From assembly GCA_944324665.1 (NCBI GenBank), contig CALUXD010000002.1, positions 288,694-352,693 of the forward strand: 64,000 nucleotides of DNA. The letters run 5' to 3'. Within the stretch, counting starts at the first letter, position 1, and each line of letters opens with the position of its first letter. Made by a program: the position numbers and the translations under genes. This document shows, one piece after another, positions 18,879 through 27,914 of this stretch. This stretch comes from Candidatus Proelusimicrobium volucris (GTDB taxonomy: Bacteria > Elusimicrobiota > Elusimicrobia > Elusimicrobiales > Elusimicrobiaceae). The notes under the pieces are model-generated. The model was not told the DNA's origin and ran no database searches. It saw nothing but the letters and a program-made list of their open reading frames with translations.

Positions 18879-20045
18879 ATGCCGCCATTCGCTTTTGATA
18901 TAGATTACTATCAAGTTTTTAAGAACGGGCAGCACGTCTGCGGCGATACTTTTATGACCGCGCGCGGCGCCGACGGCAGGATAATAGCGGTTCTTTCCGA
19001 CGGGCTTGGCAGCGGGGTAAAGGCCAATATTCTTTCTACGATGACGGCGAAAATGGCCTTAAAATTCGTTGACGCCAATTGGGACGTAAAAAAATACTGC
19101 GAGGTAATTTCCAGCGTATTGCCTATATGCAAGGAGCGCGGGCTTAATTATTCCACCTTCACCATTTTGGATTTGTCGCCCGAAGGGCAGGTTCGTATTT
19201 TTGAACAGGGCAATCCTTCTTTTCTCTTTATAAGAAACGGCCGCCTGATAGAACCTGACGCGAGAAGAGTATCGGAAGAATACCATAATCTGCCTATAAG
19301 CACAACCACGCTTGACCTGATGAGAGAGGATAGAATAATATTTTTCTCGGACGGAATCAGCCAAGCGGGCACCGGTACGCCCGAATATCCTAACGGGTGG
19401 GGGCGTTCGGGCGCGGCGGATTTGGCTTTAAAAGTTATAGGCAGGAACCCGCAGGTATCAAGCCTGAAAATTTGCGAAACGATTATCCGCGAAGCACGCA
19501 TAAAAGACGGGCCGATAAACCCAAAAGACGACGTTACCTGCGCGGCGGTCTATCTAAGAACGCCAAGGCGCGTTATGGTGTTTTCGGGGCCGCCGTTTAA
19601 TAAGAGTTTGGACGGCAAATACGCCAAGGAACTTGCCGCTTTTGACGGGCAGAAGGTAATTTGCGGCGGCACTACGGCAAAGATAGTGGCCAGGGAATTG
19701 GGGCTGGAAGTAAGGCCCGATTTGAATTCTTCTTCCCGTTTCGGCCCGCCGACAAGCCTGCTCGAAGGCATAGACTTGGTGACGGAAGGCGTTTTGACTT
19801 TAAGCCAAGTGCTTTTGGCTTTGCAAAGCCACAAAGCGCCGCAAAGCGAGAGCGGGGCCTATAAATTGTATTATACCTTGCTTGAGAACGACTATATCGA
19901 TATTGTGGCCGGTACCAGAATAAACGACGCTTATCAAGATCCGAACTTCCCCAATCAGTTTGTTTTGAGGCGTTCCGTACTTGAGGGTATCGTAAAGATT
20001 TTAAGGGAAAAGTACTTCAAGGAAGTCAATTTAAAACTTGTTTGA
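18879..20045 (+). CDS. SpoIIE-type protein phosphatase
   Basis: 388 residues. The first 225 form a SpoIIE/PP2C phosphatase: CGDTFMTA, VLSDGLGSG, FSDGISQAG and DDVTCAAVYL give the metal-binding Asp set. The remaining 160 residues (GGTTAKIVARELG onward) are a separate domain I cannot name. No anti-sigma or kinase partner is adjacent. Two bp after the hydrogenase stop, so surely co-transcribed; the natural reading is that the redox or H2 state sensed by the hydrogenase/PAS protein controls dephosphorylation of an unknown target. Confidence 0.85.
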   Translation: MPPFAFDIDYYQVFKNGQHVCGDTFMTARGADGRIIAVLSDGLGSGVKANILSTMTAKMALKFVDANWDVKKYCEVISSVLPICKERGLNYSTFTILDLSPEGQVRIFEQGNPSFLFIRNGRLIEPDARRVSEEYHNLPISTTTLDLMREDRIIFFSDGISQAGTGTPEYPNGWGRSGAADLALKVIGRNPQVSSLKICETIIREARIKDGPINPKDDVTCAAVYLRTPRRVMVFSGPPFNKSLDGKYAKELAAFDGQKVICGGTTAKIVARELGLEVRPDLNSSSRFGPPTSLLEGIDLVTEGVLTLSQVLLALQSHKAPQSESGAYKLYYTLLENDYIDIVAGTRINDAYQDPNFPNQFVLRRSVLEGIVKILREKYFKEVNLKLV

Positions 20046-20077
20046 GCTTTATCTCTTTGCTTTTCTAAAACAGTTTT

Positions 20078-20107
20078 AACCGTACGATTAATTTTCGTAC
20101 GGTTTTT
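20078..20107 (+). terminator. rho-independent terminator
   Basis: 9-bp stem AACCGTACG / CGTACGGTT (20078-20086 with 20096-20104) and a T run, ending the hydrogenase-phosphatase operon. Confidence 0.88.
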
Positions 20108-20235
20108 CTGTGCGGATCAGAAAAAAGTTTTAATACTCATTGCCATTTCTTAGGCTGTGGAGGGGCGAAATGTGTATATAAAATGGCTTTATAATATGCT
20201 AAAATCAGTATATATATAACATTTATGGAGGAGCA

Positions 20236-20577
20236 ATGGAACCTACAACAGCGGCCGCAGCCACAACCGCAGCAGCGGGGCAGGGCATGGGCTTTAACGG
20301 CATGTTCTTGATAATAATAGTGTTTTTCGTCGTATTCATGTTCTTAACGAGCAGAAGCCAAAAGAAACGTGAAGAAGAACAGAAAAAGGCTATCAGCAGC
20401 CTGGAAAAGGGCGATAAAGTGATTTTAATGGGCGGTATAGTCGGCACGGTGGCCGGCTTTAACGACCAAATTATAGAAGTAAAAGTGGCGGAAAACGTTA
20501 AATTTTCCGTCTTACCAAGCGGTATAGTTTCTATTTTTAAGAACCAACCTCTTGACAACGGAGCCAAATCTAAATGA
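20236..20577 (+). CDS. yajC: preprotein translocase subunit YajC
   Basis: 113 residues, one membrane helix (about 22-38) followed by the YajC pattern SRSQKKREEEQKKAISSL and GDKVILMGGIVGTV. Accessory inner-membrane partner of SecDF. GGAGGAG precedes the ATG. Its stop overlaps the secD start by 4 bp. TATAAT at 20190-20195 is a possible -10. Confidence 0.95.
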   Translation: MEPTTAAAATTAAAGQGMGFNGMFLIIIVFFVVFMFLTSRSQKKREEEQKKAISSLEKGDKVILMGGIVGTVAGFNDQIIEVKVAENVKFSVLPSGIVSIFKNQPLDNGAKSK

Positions 20578-21980
20578 ACAAGCTTGCCATTAAATGGACA
20601 ATAATATTAGCAGCATTATTTGGCGCCGTGGCTTTGCTTTGGCCCAGCTATGAGTGGTATTCCAAAACTCCTCAGGAAAGGGAAAAGCTCGAAGCCAGCG
20701 GCGACAGGCCAAAGAGAATACTTAATCTTGGTCTTGATTTGAGGGGCGGATCCTCGCTTCTGTTGGAGCTTGACGTATCGAAATTAAGCGGTAAGGAAAG
20801 CCTTAACGAAGCGATGCAGCGCGCCATAGAAATCGTACGCAACAGGATTGACCAATACGGCGTAGGGGAAATACCAATAACCCGCCAAGGCGAGAAATGG
20901 ATTTCCGTCCAGCTGCCCGGTATAGCCAACCCCGAACAGGCCGAGGCTTTAATAGGCAAGACGGCGATGTTGGAGTTTAGGATAGTCAAAGACGACGCCG
21001 CCGCGCAGGAGGCGATAAACAAGTTAAACGAGCTTGACGAGCCTTTCAATCCCGACGGTACTTTGACGGAAGAAGCCGCGAAGCTCGTTCCCGCCGGTAT
21101 TTCGGTAATGCGCGACAAGCAGGGCTTTTTGGTAGCTTTGACCGATACCGCCGCAGTTACCGGCGCCGACCTTGAAGACGCCAGAGTAACCACCGGTGAA
21201 TACGGCTATCCCGCGGTAAGCTTCCAGTTTAACGGCGAAGGCGCGAAGAAGTTCGGCAATCTTACGGGCGCGAACTTAAACAAAAATTTGGCCATAATCT
21301 TGGATAATACGGTACAGTCTGCGCCGTCGATAAAGGCCAGAATCACGAGAGACGGGCAAATAACGGGCCAATTCACTATGGAAGAAGCCAGACAGCTTGC
21401 CATCGTGCTTAGAGCGGGCGCGCTTCCCGCACCGGTGAACATTATAGAAAAACGCACCATCGGCCCCAGCTTGGGCGAAGACTCCATTAAGAGCGGTATC
21501 AAAGCGTCTTTGGTGGGTTTCATATTTATCGTATTGTTCATGAGCATTTATTACAGGTTCTCGGGTATCATTTCCAGCGTGGCTTTGTTCTTGAACTTGG
21601 TATTCTTGTTGGCGTTGATGGCGTATTTCTCCGCCACTTTGACCTTGCCCGGCATAGCGGGTATCATACTCTCGCTGGCTATGGCCGTAGACGCGAACGT
21701 TCTTATTCTTGAACGTATGAGAGAGGAAAAAGACAAAGGCGAACCTTTGCCGATTATCATTAAGGAAGGTTACGAAAAGGCTTGGAGCGCTATTTTCGAC
21801 TCCAACCTTACCACCTGGATCGCGTCTATATTGTTGTTCCAATTCGGCACCGGCCCGGTAAAAGGTTTCGCTTTGACGCTGACCTTGGGTTTATTCGTCG
21901 GTGTGTTTACCTCGGTATTCGTGACGAGAGCCATCTACGAGTTGCTGCTTACGGCCAACCCGAAGGAGATTAGTATATGA
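20574..21980 (+). CDS. secD: protein translocase subunit SecD
   Basis: 468 residues. An N-terminal membrane helix, LGLDLRGGSSLLLELD (D1 motif), a periplasmic P1 region, then five membrane helices with SIYYRFSGIISS and AMAVDANVLILERMREE, all SecD hallmarks. It uses the proton-motive force to pull exported proteins into the periplasm. Overlaps yajC and secF by 4 bp on each side. Confidence 0.98.
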   Translation: MNKLAIKWTIILAALFGAVALLWPSYEWYSKTPQEREKLEASGDRPKRILNLGLDLRGGSSLLLELDVSKLSGKESLNEAMQRAIEIVRNRIDQYGVGEIPITRQGEKWISVQLPGIANPEQAEALIGKTAMLEFRIVKDDAAAQEAINKLNELDEPFNPDGTLTEEAAKLVPAGISVMRDKQGFLVALTDTAAVTGADLEDARVTTGEYGYPAVSFQFNGEGAKKFGNLTGANLNKNLAIILDNTVQSAPSIKARITRDGQITGQFTMEEARQLAIVLRAGALPAPVNIIEKRTIGPSLGEDSIKSGIKASLVGFIFIVLFMSIYYRFSGIISSVALFLNLVFLLALMAYFSATLTLPGIAGIILSLAMAVDANVLILERMREEKDKGEPLPIIIKEGYEKAWSAIFDSNLTTWIASILLFQFGTGPVKGFALTLTLGLFVGVFTSVFVTRAIYELLLTANPKEISI

Positions 21981-22972
21981 AATATTTTAAAATGCTTCCA
22001 AAAACAAATATAGACTTCGTCGGAATAAGGAAGATATTCTTCGTAATTTCGGGTTTGCTGATGGCGGCGTGTCTGCTTTCGGTAATATTTAAAGGCCTTA
22101 ACTACGGTATAGATTTCACCGGCGGAACGGTTATGCAGGTGGGATTTGAAAAGAGCGTGGACATTAAAGATCTGCGCGCGGCCTTAACCGAAAAAGACAT
22201 CAAAGCCGACATACAAACGTTCGTCGACAGAAACGCCTTCTCCATTAAAGTAAAAGGCAGTCAGGAAGACGTCAACGCTGTATCAAACAACATAGAGGCG
22301 GCTTTGAACACGCTTAATACGCCTTTCGTGGTTGAACAGAAGGATTTCGTCGGGCCGACAGTGGGCAATCACTTGGCCAAGAAAGCGATAATGGCTTTCA
22401 TTCTGGCGATGGCGGCTATGGTGATATACATAGGTTTCCGCTTCCAGAATATCATATGGGGCGCCATGGCGGTTGTGGCCTTGTTCCACGATGTGCTTTT
22501 AACAGTGGGCGTATTTTCCATACTCCAGTTGGAGGTTGACTTGGTAATCGTGGCAGCTTTGCTGACCATTGCGGGTTTCTCCGTCAATGATACCATAGTC
22601 ATCTTTGACAGAGTGAGGGAAAATATCGGTCTTCACCCCAAATGGAGCATAAAAGAATTGCTTAACGTCAGCGTAAATGACACGCTTTCCAGAACGGTAA
22701 TCACTTCTCTTACGGTAATAGCGGCCGCGGCCATACTATATTTTATGGGCGGCGAAGTGCTTAACAACTTCTCTTTCGCGATACTTATCGGGCTGATCTC
22801 CGGTACTTATTCCACGATGGTATTGGTGCCGGGGTTGGTGTATCAGTGGACGAAAGAGGGCAATTACAGCGTAGGAGCGCCTTCAGACGTGAAAGCGCCA
22901 GCCGTAGAACCTAAGAAAAACGAAGTAAAAAAGAAATCTTCTTATAAAAGGAAATCCAAAGCCGGTAAATAA
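21977..22972 (+). CDS. secF: protein translocase subunit SecF
   Basis: 331 residues. GLNYGIDFTGGTVMQV near the N-terminus and FSVNDTIVIFDRVREN in the fourth helix are diagnostic. Six membrane helices and a Lys-rich tail. Works with SecD. The ATG overlaps the secD stop, so translation is coupled. Confidence 0.98.
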   Translation: MKYFKMLPKTNIDFVGIRKIFFVISGLLMAACLLSVIFKGLNYGIDFTGGTVMQVGFEKSVDIKDLRAALTEKDIKADIQTFVDRNAFSIKVKGSQEDVNAVSNNIEAALNTLNTPFVVEQKDFVGPTVGNHLAKKAIMAFILAMAAMVIYIGFRFQNIIWGAMAVVALFHDVLLTVGVFSILQLEVDLVIVAALLTIAGFSVNDTIVIFDRVRENIGLHPKWSIKELLNVSVNDTLSRTVITSLTVIAAAAILYFMGGEVLNNFSFAILIGLISGTYSTMVLVPGLVYQWTKEGNYSVGAPSDVKAPAVEPKKNEVKKKSSYKRKSKAGK

Positions 22973-22978
22973 AAGCCG

Positions 22979-23602
22979 ATGAGGAAAATTAAGAAGTTTA
23001 AAGTAGCTATACATTTAAAGGAGATACTCCGCCGCGTAAAATTAGCCAATATAGATATGGCCGCGGCGGGGTTTCCCCTTGAAAGCGATCTGGCGGTATT
23101 TATAGCCTCTTTGCACGAGGCTTTGCGGCCGGGTGTCGTTTATGAATTTGTAGAAGGACAGTGTTTGGAACTATCTTCCGCGGGGATAAAGCAGGAAGAG
23201 CGGTTTTCTTTGTGTGTAATAACTTTGGGCGGCGAGATAGAAAAAGCGGCCGCCATTGATAATATGCAGGCTGCGGCGACGGCAAATATAGTTATATACG
23301 ATTTCCTGCGCACGGCAGTCAGTTTTATAGCGGATTTGATTAAAGAAGACGCCGAAAAGGAGGATTGCGTAACGCAGGGGTATGAGTTGTTGTACGCGCC
23401 GGCCTTTTCCTACGGGCCCTTGCCTAAATTTTTGAGGGAAGCCTCCAAAGTGGAGCCGGAGAAGGCGAAAGCGGCCTTGCCGGCGGTTTTTGAAAGATTA
23501 AACGCCTCCAAAATAAACGTAACGATTGAAGACGGACAAATAAAACCCAAGGCGACGATAGTTTTTATAATGCCGTGGTATAAGAAGAAAGGTAAAAAAT
23601 AG
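22979..23602 (+). CDS. hypothetical protein, possibly MetH-activation-domain-like
   Basis: 207 residues, soluble, no signal peptide. A stretch CVITLGGEIEKAA, then an Ala-rich helix, GYELLYAPAFSYG, and a C-terminal strand region (KPKATIVFIMPW) resemble by order the cobalamin-dependent methionine synthase activation fold, where a TxGxEIE strand is followed by helices and a GYG turn. This is a weak pattern match and no enzyme is claimed. Six bp after secF and directly followed by the acyltransferase gene (stop at 23602, next ATG at 23603), so it belongs to the same transcript. No clear ribosome site. Confidence 0.7.
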   Translation: MRKIKKFKVAIHLKEILRRVKLANIDMAAAGFPLESDLAVFIASLHEALRPGVVYEFVEGQCLELSSAGIKQEERFSLCVITLGGEIEKAAAIDNMQAAATANIVIYDFLRTAVSFIADLIKEDAEKEDCVTQGYELLYAPAFSYGPLPKFLREASKVEPEKAKAALPAVFERLNASKINVTIEDGQIKPKATIVFIMPWYKKKGKK

Positions 23603-24262
23603 ATGCCTAAGATTATCAGAAGCAAGACCAGTCAACTTAAATATGCTATTGTGGCGAATTTTATTTCATTTTACGTTCGTCTGTGCGGTTTTTTTACAAA
23701 ATACATACGCGGCGGCGACAAAAACGCCATAGAAATAGATAAACGCCAACGGGTGATATACGCCTTTTGGCACAATCAGCAGACTTTTCTTTTATACCCT
23801 TATAGAAAACAAGGCAAAATATGCGTACTTGTAAGTATGAGCAAAGACGGGGAATATATAGCCAGAGCTTTGCCCAAATTTAAGATGAAGGCCATGCGCG
23901 GTTCCACCACGCGCGGCGGCTATTCCGCGCTTAGGGGGCTTATGGATATATCGCAGGCGGGCTATAACCCCGCAATAACGCCCGATGGGCCCAGAGGACC
24001 GATATACAAAGCTCATTCTGGCATTATATATTTGGCGCAAAAGACGCAGCTGCCGATAATACCGGCGGGCGTGGCGAGCAGCCATAAATTTTCGGTAAAC
24101 TCTTGGGATAAGTTCCAGATACCGTTACCCTTTGGAAAATGCGCGATAATTTACGGCCGTCCGCTTTGGGTCGGAGAGGACGACAGCATAGAAGAATGCC
24201 GTATAAAACTTACGGAATATCTCAACGAAGCTACCGCAGAAGCGGTAAAGGCGGTATCTTAA
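23603..24262 (+). CDS. DUF374 lysophospholipid acyltransferase-like protein
   Basis: 219 residues. VIYAFWHNQQ, SMSKDGEYIA, MRGSTTRGG and TPDGPRGP are the marks of DUF374, relatives of the lipid A acyltransferases (LpxL). In this family the HX4D motif is replaced; here it reads HNQQTF. Likely transfers an acyl chain to a lipid A or phospholipid precursor at the inner membrane. The next gene encodes Kdo transferase, which supports a lipid A role. Starts on the base after the previous stop. Confidence 0.88.
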   Translation: MPKIIRSKTSQLKYAIVANFISFYVRLCGFFTKYIRGGDKNAIEIDKRQRVIYAFWHNQQTFLLYPYRKQGKICVLVSMSKDGEYIARALPKFKMKAMRGSTTRGGYSALRGLMDISQAGYNPAITPDGPRGPIYKAHSGIIYLAQKTQLPIIPAGVASSHKFSVNSWDKFQIPLPFGKCAIIYGRPLWVGEDDSIEECRIKLTEYLNEATAEAVKAVS

Positions 24263-25536
24263 TGGGATACGTAATTTTGTTAATTCTCAATTTATGCGCC
24301 CCATTTGCCGCTTTGGGGGTGGTAATATTTTTCTTGATTTCGCCGCGCCGCAAACTTTTAAGGAATTTGCGCTATGAACTAAGCCAGCGTTTTGTTCTCA
24401 GACGGCAAGGCCAAAAAATCAAAAAAAGTTTATGGATACACGCCGCCAGTGTGGGGGAAGTGCGTTCCGTTATAAAGTTGGCGAAACTTTTAAAGGAATA
24501 TTACGGCTGCGAGCTTATAATAACGACATCTACCGCGGCGGGGCAGAATACGGCATTGAAGGAACCCTTGTTCGACAAAGCCTTGCTTATGCCGGTGGAT
24601 TGTTATCCTTTAATAAAGAGATTTATAAAATTCTATAATCCCAAATATTTGTTTATAGTGGAATCGGATTTGTGGCCCAATATGATATCGGCCTGCGCCA
24701 ATAATGGGGTAAAAGTATCTATTGTGAACGGTCGTCTTTCGGAACGGAGCGCTAGAAGATATAAACTTATCTCGCCTTTGACAAAAATGCTGTTTAAAAA
24801 GATGACGTTTATCTGTGCGCAGACGGAGGAAATAGCGCAAAGGTACATATCTTCCGGCGCGTCGGCCGATAAGGTCTACTCTTGCGGCAATATAAAGTAC
24901 GATTTGCTTAATGACAGCCCTTCAAAAATTGAAGAAGTGGAAGAAGTATTCCGCGCGCTGGGCTGGGAGAACGCTTTTATAACGGTCTGCGGCAGCACCC
25001 ACGAGGAAGAGGAGCGGATAATAATATCGGCCGCCAAGGAATTAAAGGAGATAAAATTTGTTATAGCGCCGCGCCATCTTGAGCGCAAGAAACAGATATT
25101 GCATACTTTAAAAGACAGCGGCTTGAAGTATGCTTCTCTTAGTTCTTACAAGCGCGAAGGCGATTTGAAAGATTGCCAAATATTACTGGCCGACGCCATG
25201 GGTTGGCTTGGCGCTTTTTATAAAAAAGGCACAGTATGCTTTGTAGGTGGCAGCATAAGCAGATGCGGGGGCCACAATTTTTTGGAAGCGGCAGTATTTG
25301 CCAAGCCTGTAATATTCGGGCAATATTATTATAATACGCCTGACGTGGCGGAAGCTCTGCTTAAGAGCGGGGGCGGAATATTGGCGGGGGAGAAGGATTT
25401 CGCCGCGAAACTGAAGAATTTGTTTGATGACAAGGCTTTGCTCGCCGCCAGCGGCGCCGCGGCCGGAGAATGTTCTTTATCTTTTAAAGGAGCTACCGAC
25501 AGGACTTTAAAGGTAGTTGAAAAATATGGAAAATAA
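24262..25536 (+). CDS. waaA: 3-deoxy-D-manno-octulosonic acid (Kdo) transferase
   Basis: 424 residues. An N-terminal membrane helix (about 2-25), then a GT-B fold with KSLWIHAASVGEVRS (the catalytic-base region with Glu), ESDLWPN, VNGRLSERS, GSTHEEEE and GGHNFLEAA, all typical of WaaA/KdtA. Adds Kdo from CMP-Kdo to lipid A on the cytoplasmic face of the inner membrane. The ATG at 24262 overlaps the previous stop (TAATG). Its 3' end overlaps the GT9 gene. Confidence 0.95.
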   Translation: MGYVILLILNLCAPFAALGVVIFFLISPRRKLLRNLRYELSQRFVLRRQGQKIKKSLWIHAASVGEVRSVIKLAKLLKEYYGCELIITTSTAAGQNTALKEPLFDKALLMPVDCYPLIKRFIKFYNPKYLFIVESDLWPNMISACANNGVKVSIVNGRLSERSARRYKLISPLTKMLFKKMTFICAQTEEIAQRYISSGASADKVYSCGNIKYDLLNDSPSKIEEVEEVFRALGWENAFITVCGSTHEEEERIIISAAKELKEIKFVIAPRHLERKKQILHTLKDSGLKYASLSSYKREGDLKDCQILLADAMGWLGAFYKKGTVCFVGGSISRCGGHNFLEAAVFAKPVIFGQYYYNTPDVAEALLKSGGGILAGEKDFAAKLKNLFDDKALLAASGAAAGECSLSFKGATDRTLKVVEKYGK

Positions 25537-27052
25537 AAACAATAAAGTGTTGGTTTTGAGATTATCTTCTTTGGGCGATATAGTGTTGCTCTCGCCGGTG
25601 TTTAAGAATATAAAGGCGAAATGGCCCGACAGCAAAATTACCTTATTGGTAAAAGAGCAGTTCGCGCAGGCTTTGGCGGGTCACCCGGATATAGACGAAA
25701 TAATGGTGTTTAAAGGCTTTATACCTACTTTGAGAGAAATAAGAGCCGCGCATTTTACCCACCTGCTTGACTTACACTCTACTCTTAGGACGATGTTGCT
25801 TTCTTTGTTTTCCGGTATCCCCAACAAACAGCGCTACAACAAAAATTCTTTGGCGAGGAGATTATACGTCAAATTTAAAATGCCCAGCCCCGCATTGGAA
25901 AAACATACTCTTGAAAAGTATCTTGAAGCGCTCAAGCCTTGGGATATACCGATAAAATACAAAACGCCCGATTTGAACGATTGGAAATTTCAGGCGGTAG
26001 ATTTGTCAAAGAAGGAAGTTCAGAATATTTGTATTTTCCAAACTTCATTTTTGGGCGATTCTGTATTAACGACGCCGCTTATCCAAAAGACGGCAAAGAT
26101 GTTCCCTCAGGCCAAGATTTTTGTGGTAACGCGTCCGGCGAACGTTGAGATTTTTCAACATTTGAAAGAAGTCCATCAAGTTATTATCGATGATAAAAGA
26201 GGCTTGGGCAAGATATTCGGCGTATTTAAAACCGCAAAAAATATCAAGAAGTGCAATATCGACGTTATTTTAGTTCCGCACAGAAGTTTCAGGAGTGCCT
26301 TGATAGCTAAGCTGAGCGGTGTTAAAGTACGCATCGGTTTTACTAACAGCGAAGGCCGCTTTTTGTTTACGAAAACGGTCCCGTTTACTTGGATGATACA
26401 CGACGCGGAACGCAATTTGTATCTTTTGCAGGGCATAGTGAACGAGAATTTCAAATCGGCCAATTTGAATATGCAGGGCGCGGGCGCCAACGCCGAGGAC
26501 AGCGTCAGAGAAATGATAAAAGAGGCGGGCTTGGAAGGCAAAACTTTGGTAGGCGTGCACCCGGGTTCCGTCTGGCCTACGAAATGCTGGCCGCTTGAGA
26601 ATTACGCCAAACTTATAACCAGAATGGAAAAGGAACTTGGCGTAACTTCGGTAATAGTAGGCGGCAAGGCGGATTTGGACTTGAGCGAGCAAGTCTGCCG
26701 TTTATCGGACGCGCACCCCGTAAATTTCGCCACCAAGACCACTTTGACGGAGCTTATGGCGCTTATGAAGCATTTCAGATTGTTTGTTACGAACGATTCG
26801 GGGCCTATGCACATAGCTACGGCCTTTGGCGTACCGACTTTGGCGATTTTCGGGCCGACCACTAAGGAACTGGGATTTTTCCCGTATGGAGAGGGCAACA
26901 GAGTGGTGGAAGTTAAAGGCTTGCCCTGCCGCCCTTGCGCTTTGCACGGCGGGAAGAAATGCCCTCTGGGTCATTTTAAATGTATGAAAGACATAACGGT
27001 AGACGAAGTCTTTGATACCGCTAAAGAGATGTTGAATATACATAACGGCTAA
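25526..27052 (+). CDS. GT9 (heptosyltransferase-like) with a duplicated N-terminal domain
   Basis: 508 residues, against about 345 for usual GT9 heptosyltransferases. The N-terminal 165 residues are a GT9 donor-half domain on their own (VLRLSSLGDIVLLSPVFK). A complete GT9 enzyme follows (QTSFLGDSVLTTPLIQK, GVHPGSVWPTKCWP, NDSGPMHIATAFGVPT, FGPTTKE). So the first Rossmann half occurs twice. A short Cys-rich segment, CRPCALHGGKKCPLGHFKC, lies near the end, as in some GT9 proteins. Likely adds heptose or a similar sugar to the LPS core right after Kdo. Overlaps the Kdo transferase stop. Confidence 0.88.
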   Translation: MENKNNKVLVLRLSSLGDIVLLSPVFKNIKAKWPDSKITLLVKEQFAQALAGHPDIDEIMVFKGFIPTLREIRAAHFTHLLDLHSTLRTMLLSLFSGIPNKQRYNKNSLARRLYVKFKMPSPALEKHTLEKYLEALKPWDIPIKYKTPDLNDWKFQAVDLSKKEVQNICIFQTSFLGDSVLTTPLIQKTAKMFPQAKIFVVTRPANVEIFQHLKEVHQVIIDDKRGLGKIFGVFKTAKNIKKCNIDVILVPHRSFRSALIAKLSGVKVRIGFTNSEGRFLFTKTVPFTWMIHDAERNLYLLQGIVNENFKSANLNMQGAGANAEDSVREMIKEAGLEGKTLVGVHPGSVWPTKCWPLENYAKLITRMEKELGVTSVIVGGKADLDLSEQVCRLSDAHPVNFATKTTLTELMALMKHFRLFVTNDSGPMHIATAFGVPTLAIFGPTTKELGFFPYGEGNRVVEVKGLPCRPCALHGGKKCPLGHFKCMKDITVDEVFDTAKEMLNIHNG

Positions 27053-27124
27053 GAGCGGAGCGCGTAGGATTAAATACGCATAATTTTATAGAGATAAATT
27101 AACTGAGGTACAACTGAGGTAAAT

Positions 27125-27355
27125 ATGAGAGGCATTAGAAGCGTAATATTTGTTGTAATATTTTTCATTTTAGCGGGCCTTATAGGCTACGGCCTGGAAA
27201 AAGTTGTGGTGGCGATACTGCCGTCCGACGCTGTCGGCAGCCTGGTAAGGGTGTTTGACATTGGGGTGCATGCATTGTCGTTTAACTTCAACGTATGCGG
27301 GATAATAGGTTTGATATTGTCTTATCTGATAGTAAGCTATTTGATGAAGAAATAA
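27125..27355 (+). CDS. DUF4321 small membrane protein
   Basis: 76 residues with two membrane helices (about 5-22 and 54-74), matching the small DUF4321 proteins often found beside maf. Function unknown. The ribosome site GAGGT occurs twice in a 12-bp direct repeat just upstream (27103-27124). One bp separates its stop from the maf ATG. Confidence 0.75.
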   Translation: MRGIRSVIFVVIFFILAGLIGYGLEKVVVAILPSDAVGSLVRVFDIGVHALSFNFNVCGIIGLILSYLIVSYLMKK

Positions 27356-27356
27356 A

Positions 27357-27914
27357 ATGCGTCTTATATTAGCGTCCTCCTCGCCCAGGCGCAGGGAAAT
27401 ACTTAAAAGACTGGGATATAAATTTGACGTAATGTCCTCAAACATAGAGGAAAGTACGGACAAAAAGACGCCCCATGCCCGTGTTATGGATATAGCTTTA
27501 AAAAAAGCCTTCAGCGTAGCGGCTTTGTATCCTACCGCCGTGGTGATAGGCGGGGATACGATAGTCTATTGCAAAGGCGAGGTATTGGGCAAGCCGAAGG
27601 ACGAAAAGGACGCTATGAGATTATTGCATAAAGAAAACGGCAGTTGGCAGAGTGTATACAGCGGCTTGGCGATAGTCTGCAAAGAAAAGAAAAAGATACT
27701 AAGAGGCTACGACGTTACCAGATGCAAAGCTCGCGAACTTGGCGAGGACGTCCTAAAAGGCCTTGCGGGCAAGCATTTGGATAAGGCGGGCGCCTACGCC
27801 ATGCAGGACAAAGACGATATGTTTATAGAGAGATTTGAAGGTTCTGCGGACAATGTCGTGGGGTTTCCTTCCGAGCTTTTTCTGGAGATGATAAAGGAGT
27901 TTGAAAATGATTAA
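27357..27914 (+). CDS. maf: Maf-type nucleoside triphosphate pyrophosphatase
   Basis: 185 residues. SSSPRRREIL at the N-terminus, then VIGGDTIVYCKGEVLGKPKD (catalytic Asp) and KAGAYAMQDK are standard Maf motifs. Cytoplasmic house-cleaning enzyme that hydrolyses non-canonical or dTTP/UTP-type nucleotides. The stop overlaps the trxB start by 8 bp. Confidence 0.95.
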   Translation: MRLILASSSPRRREILKRLGYKFDVMSSNIEESTDKKTPHARVMDIALKKAFSVAALYPTAVVIGGDTIVYCKGEVLGKPKDEKDAMRLLHKENGSWQSVYSGLAIVCKEKKKILRGYDVTRCKARELGEDVLKGLAGKHLDKAGAYAMQDKDDMFIERFEGSADNVVGFPSELFLEMIKEFEND

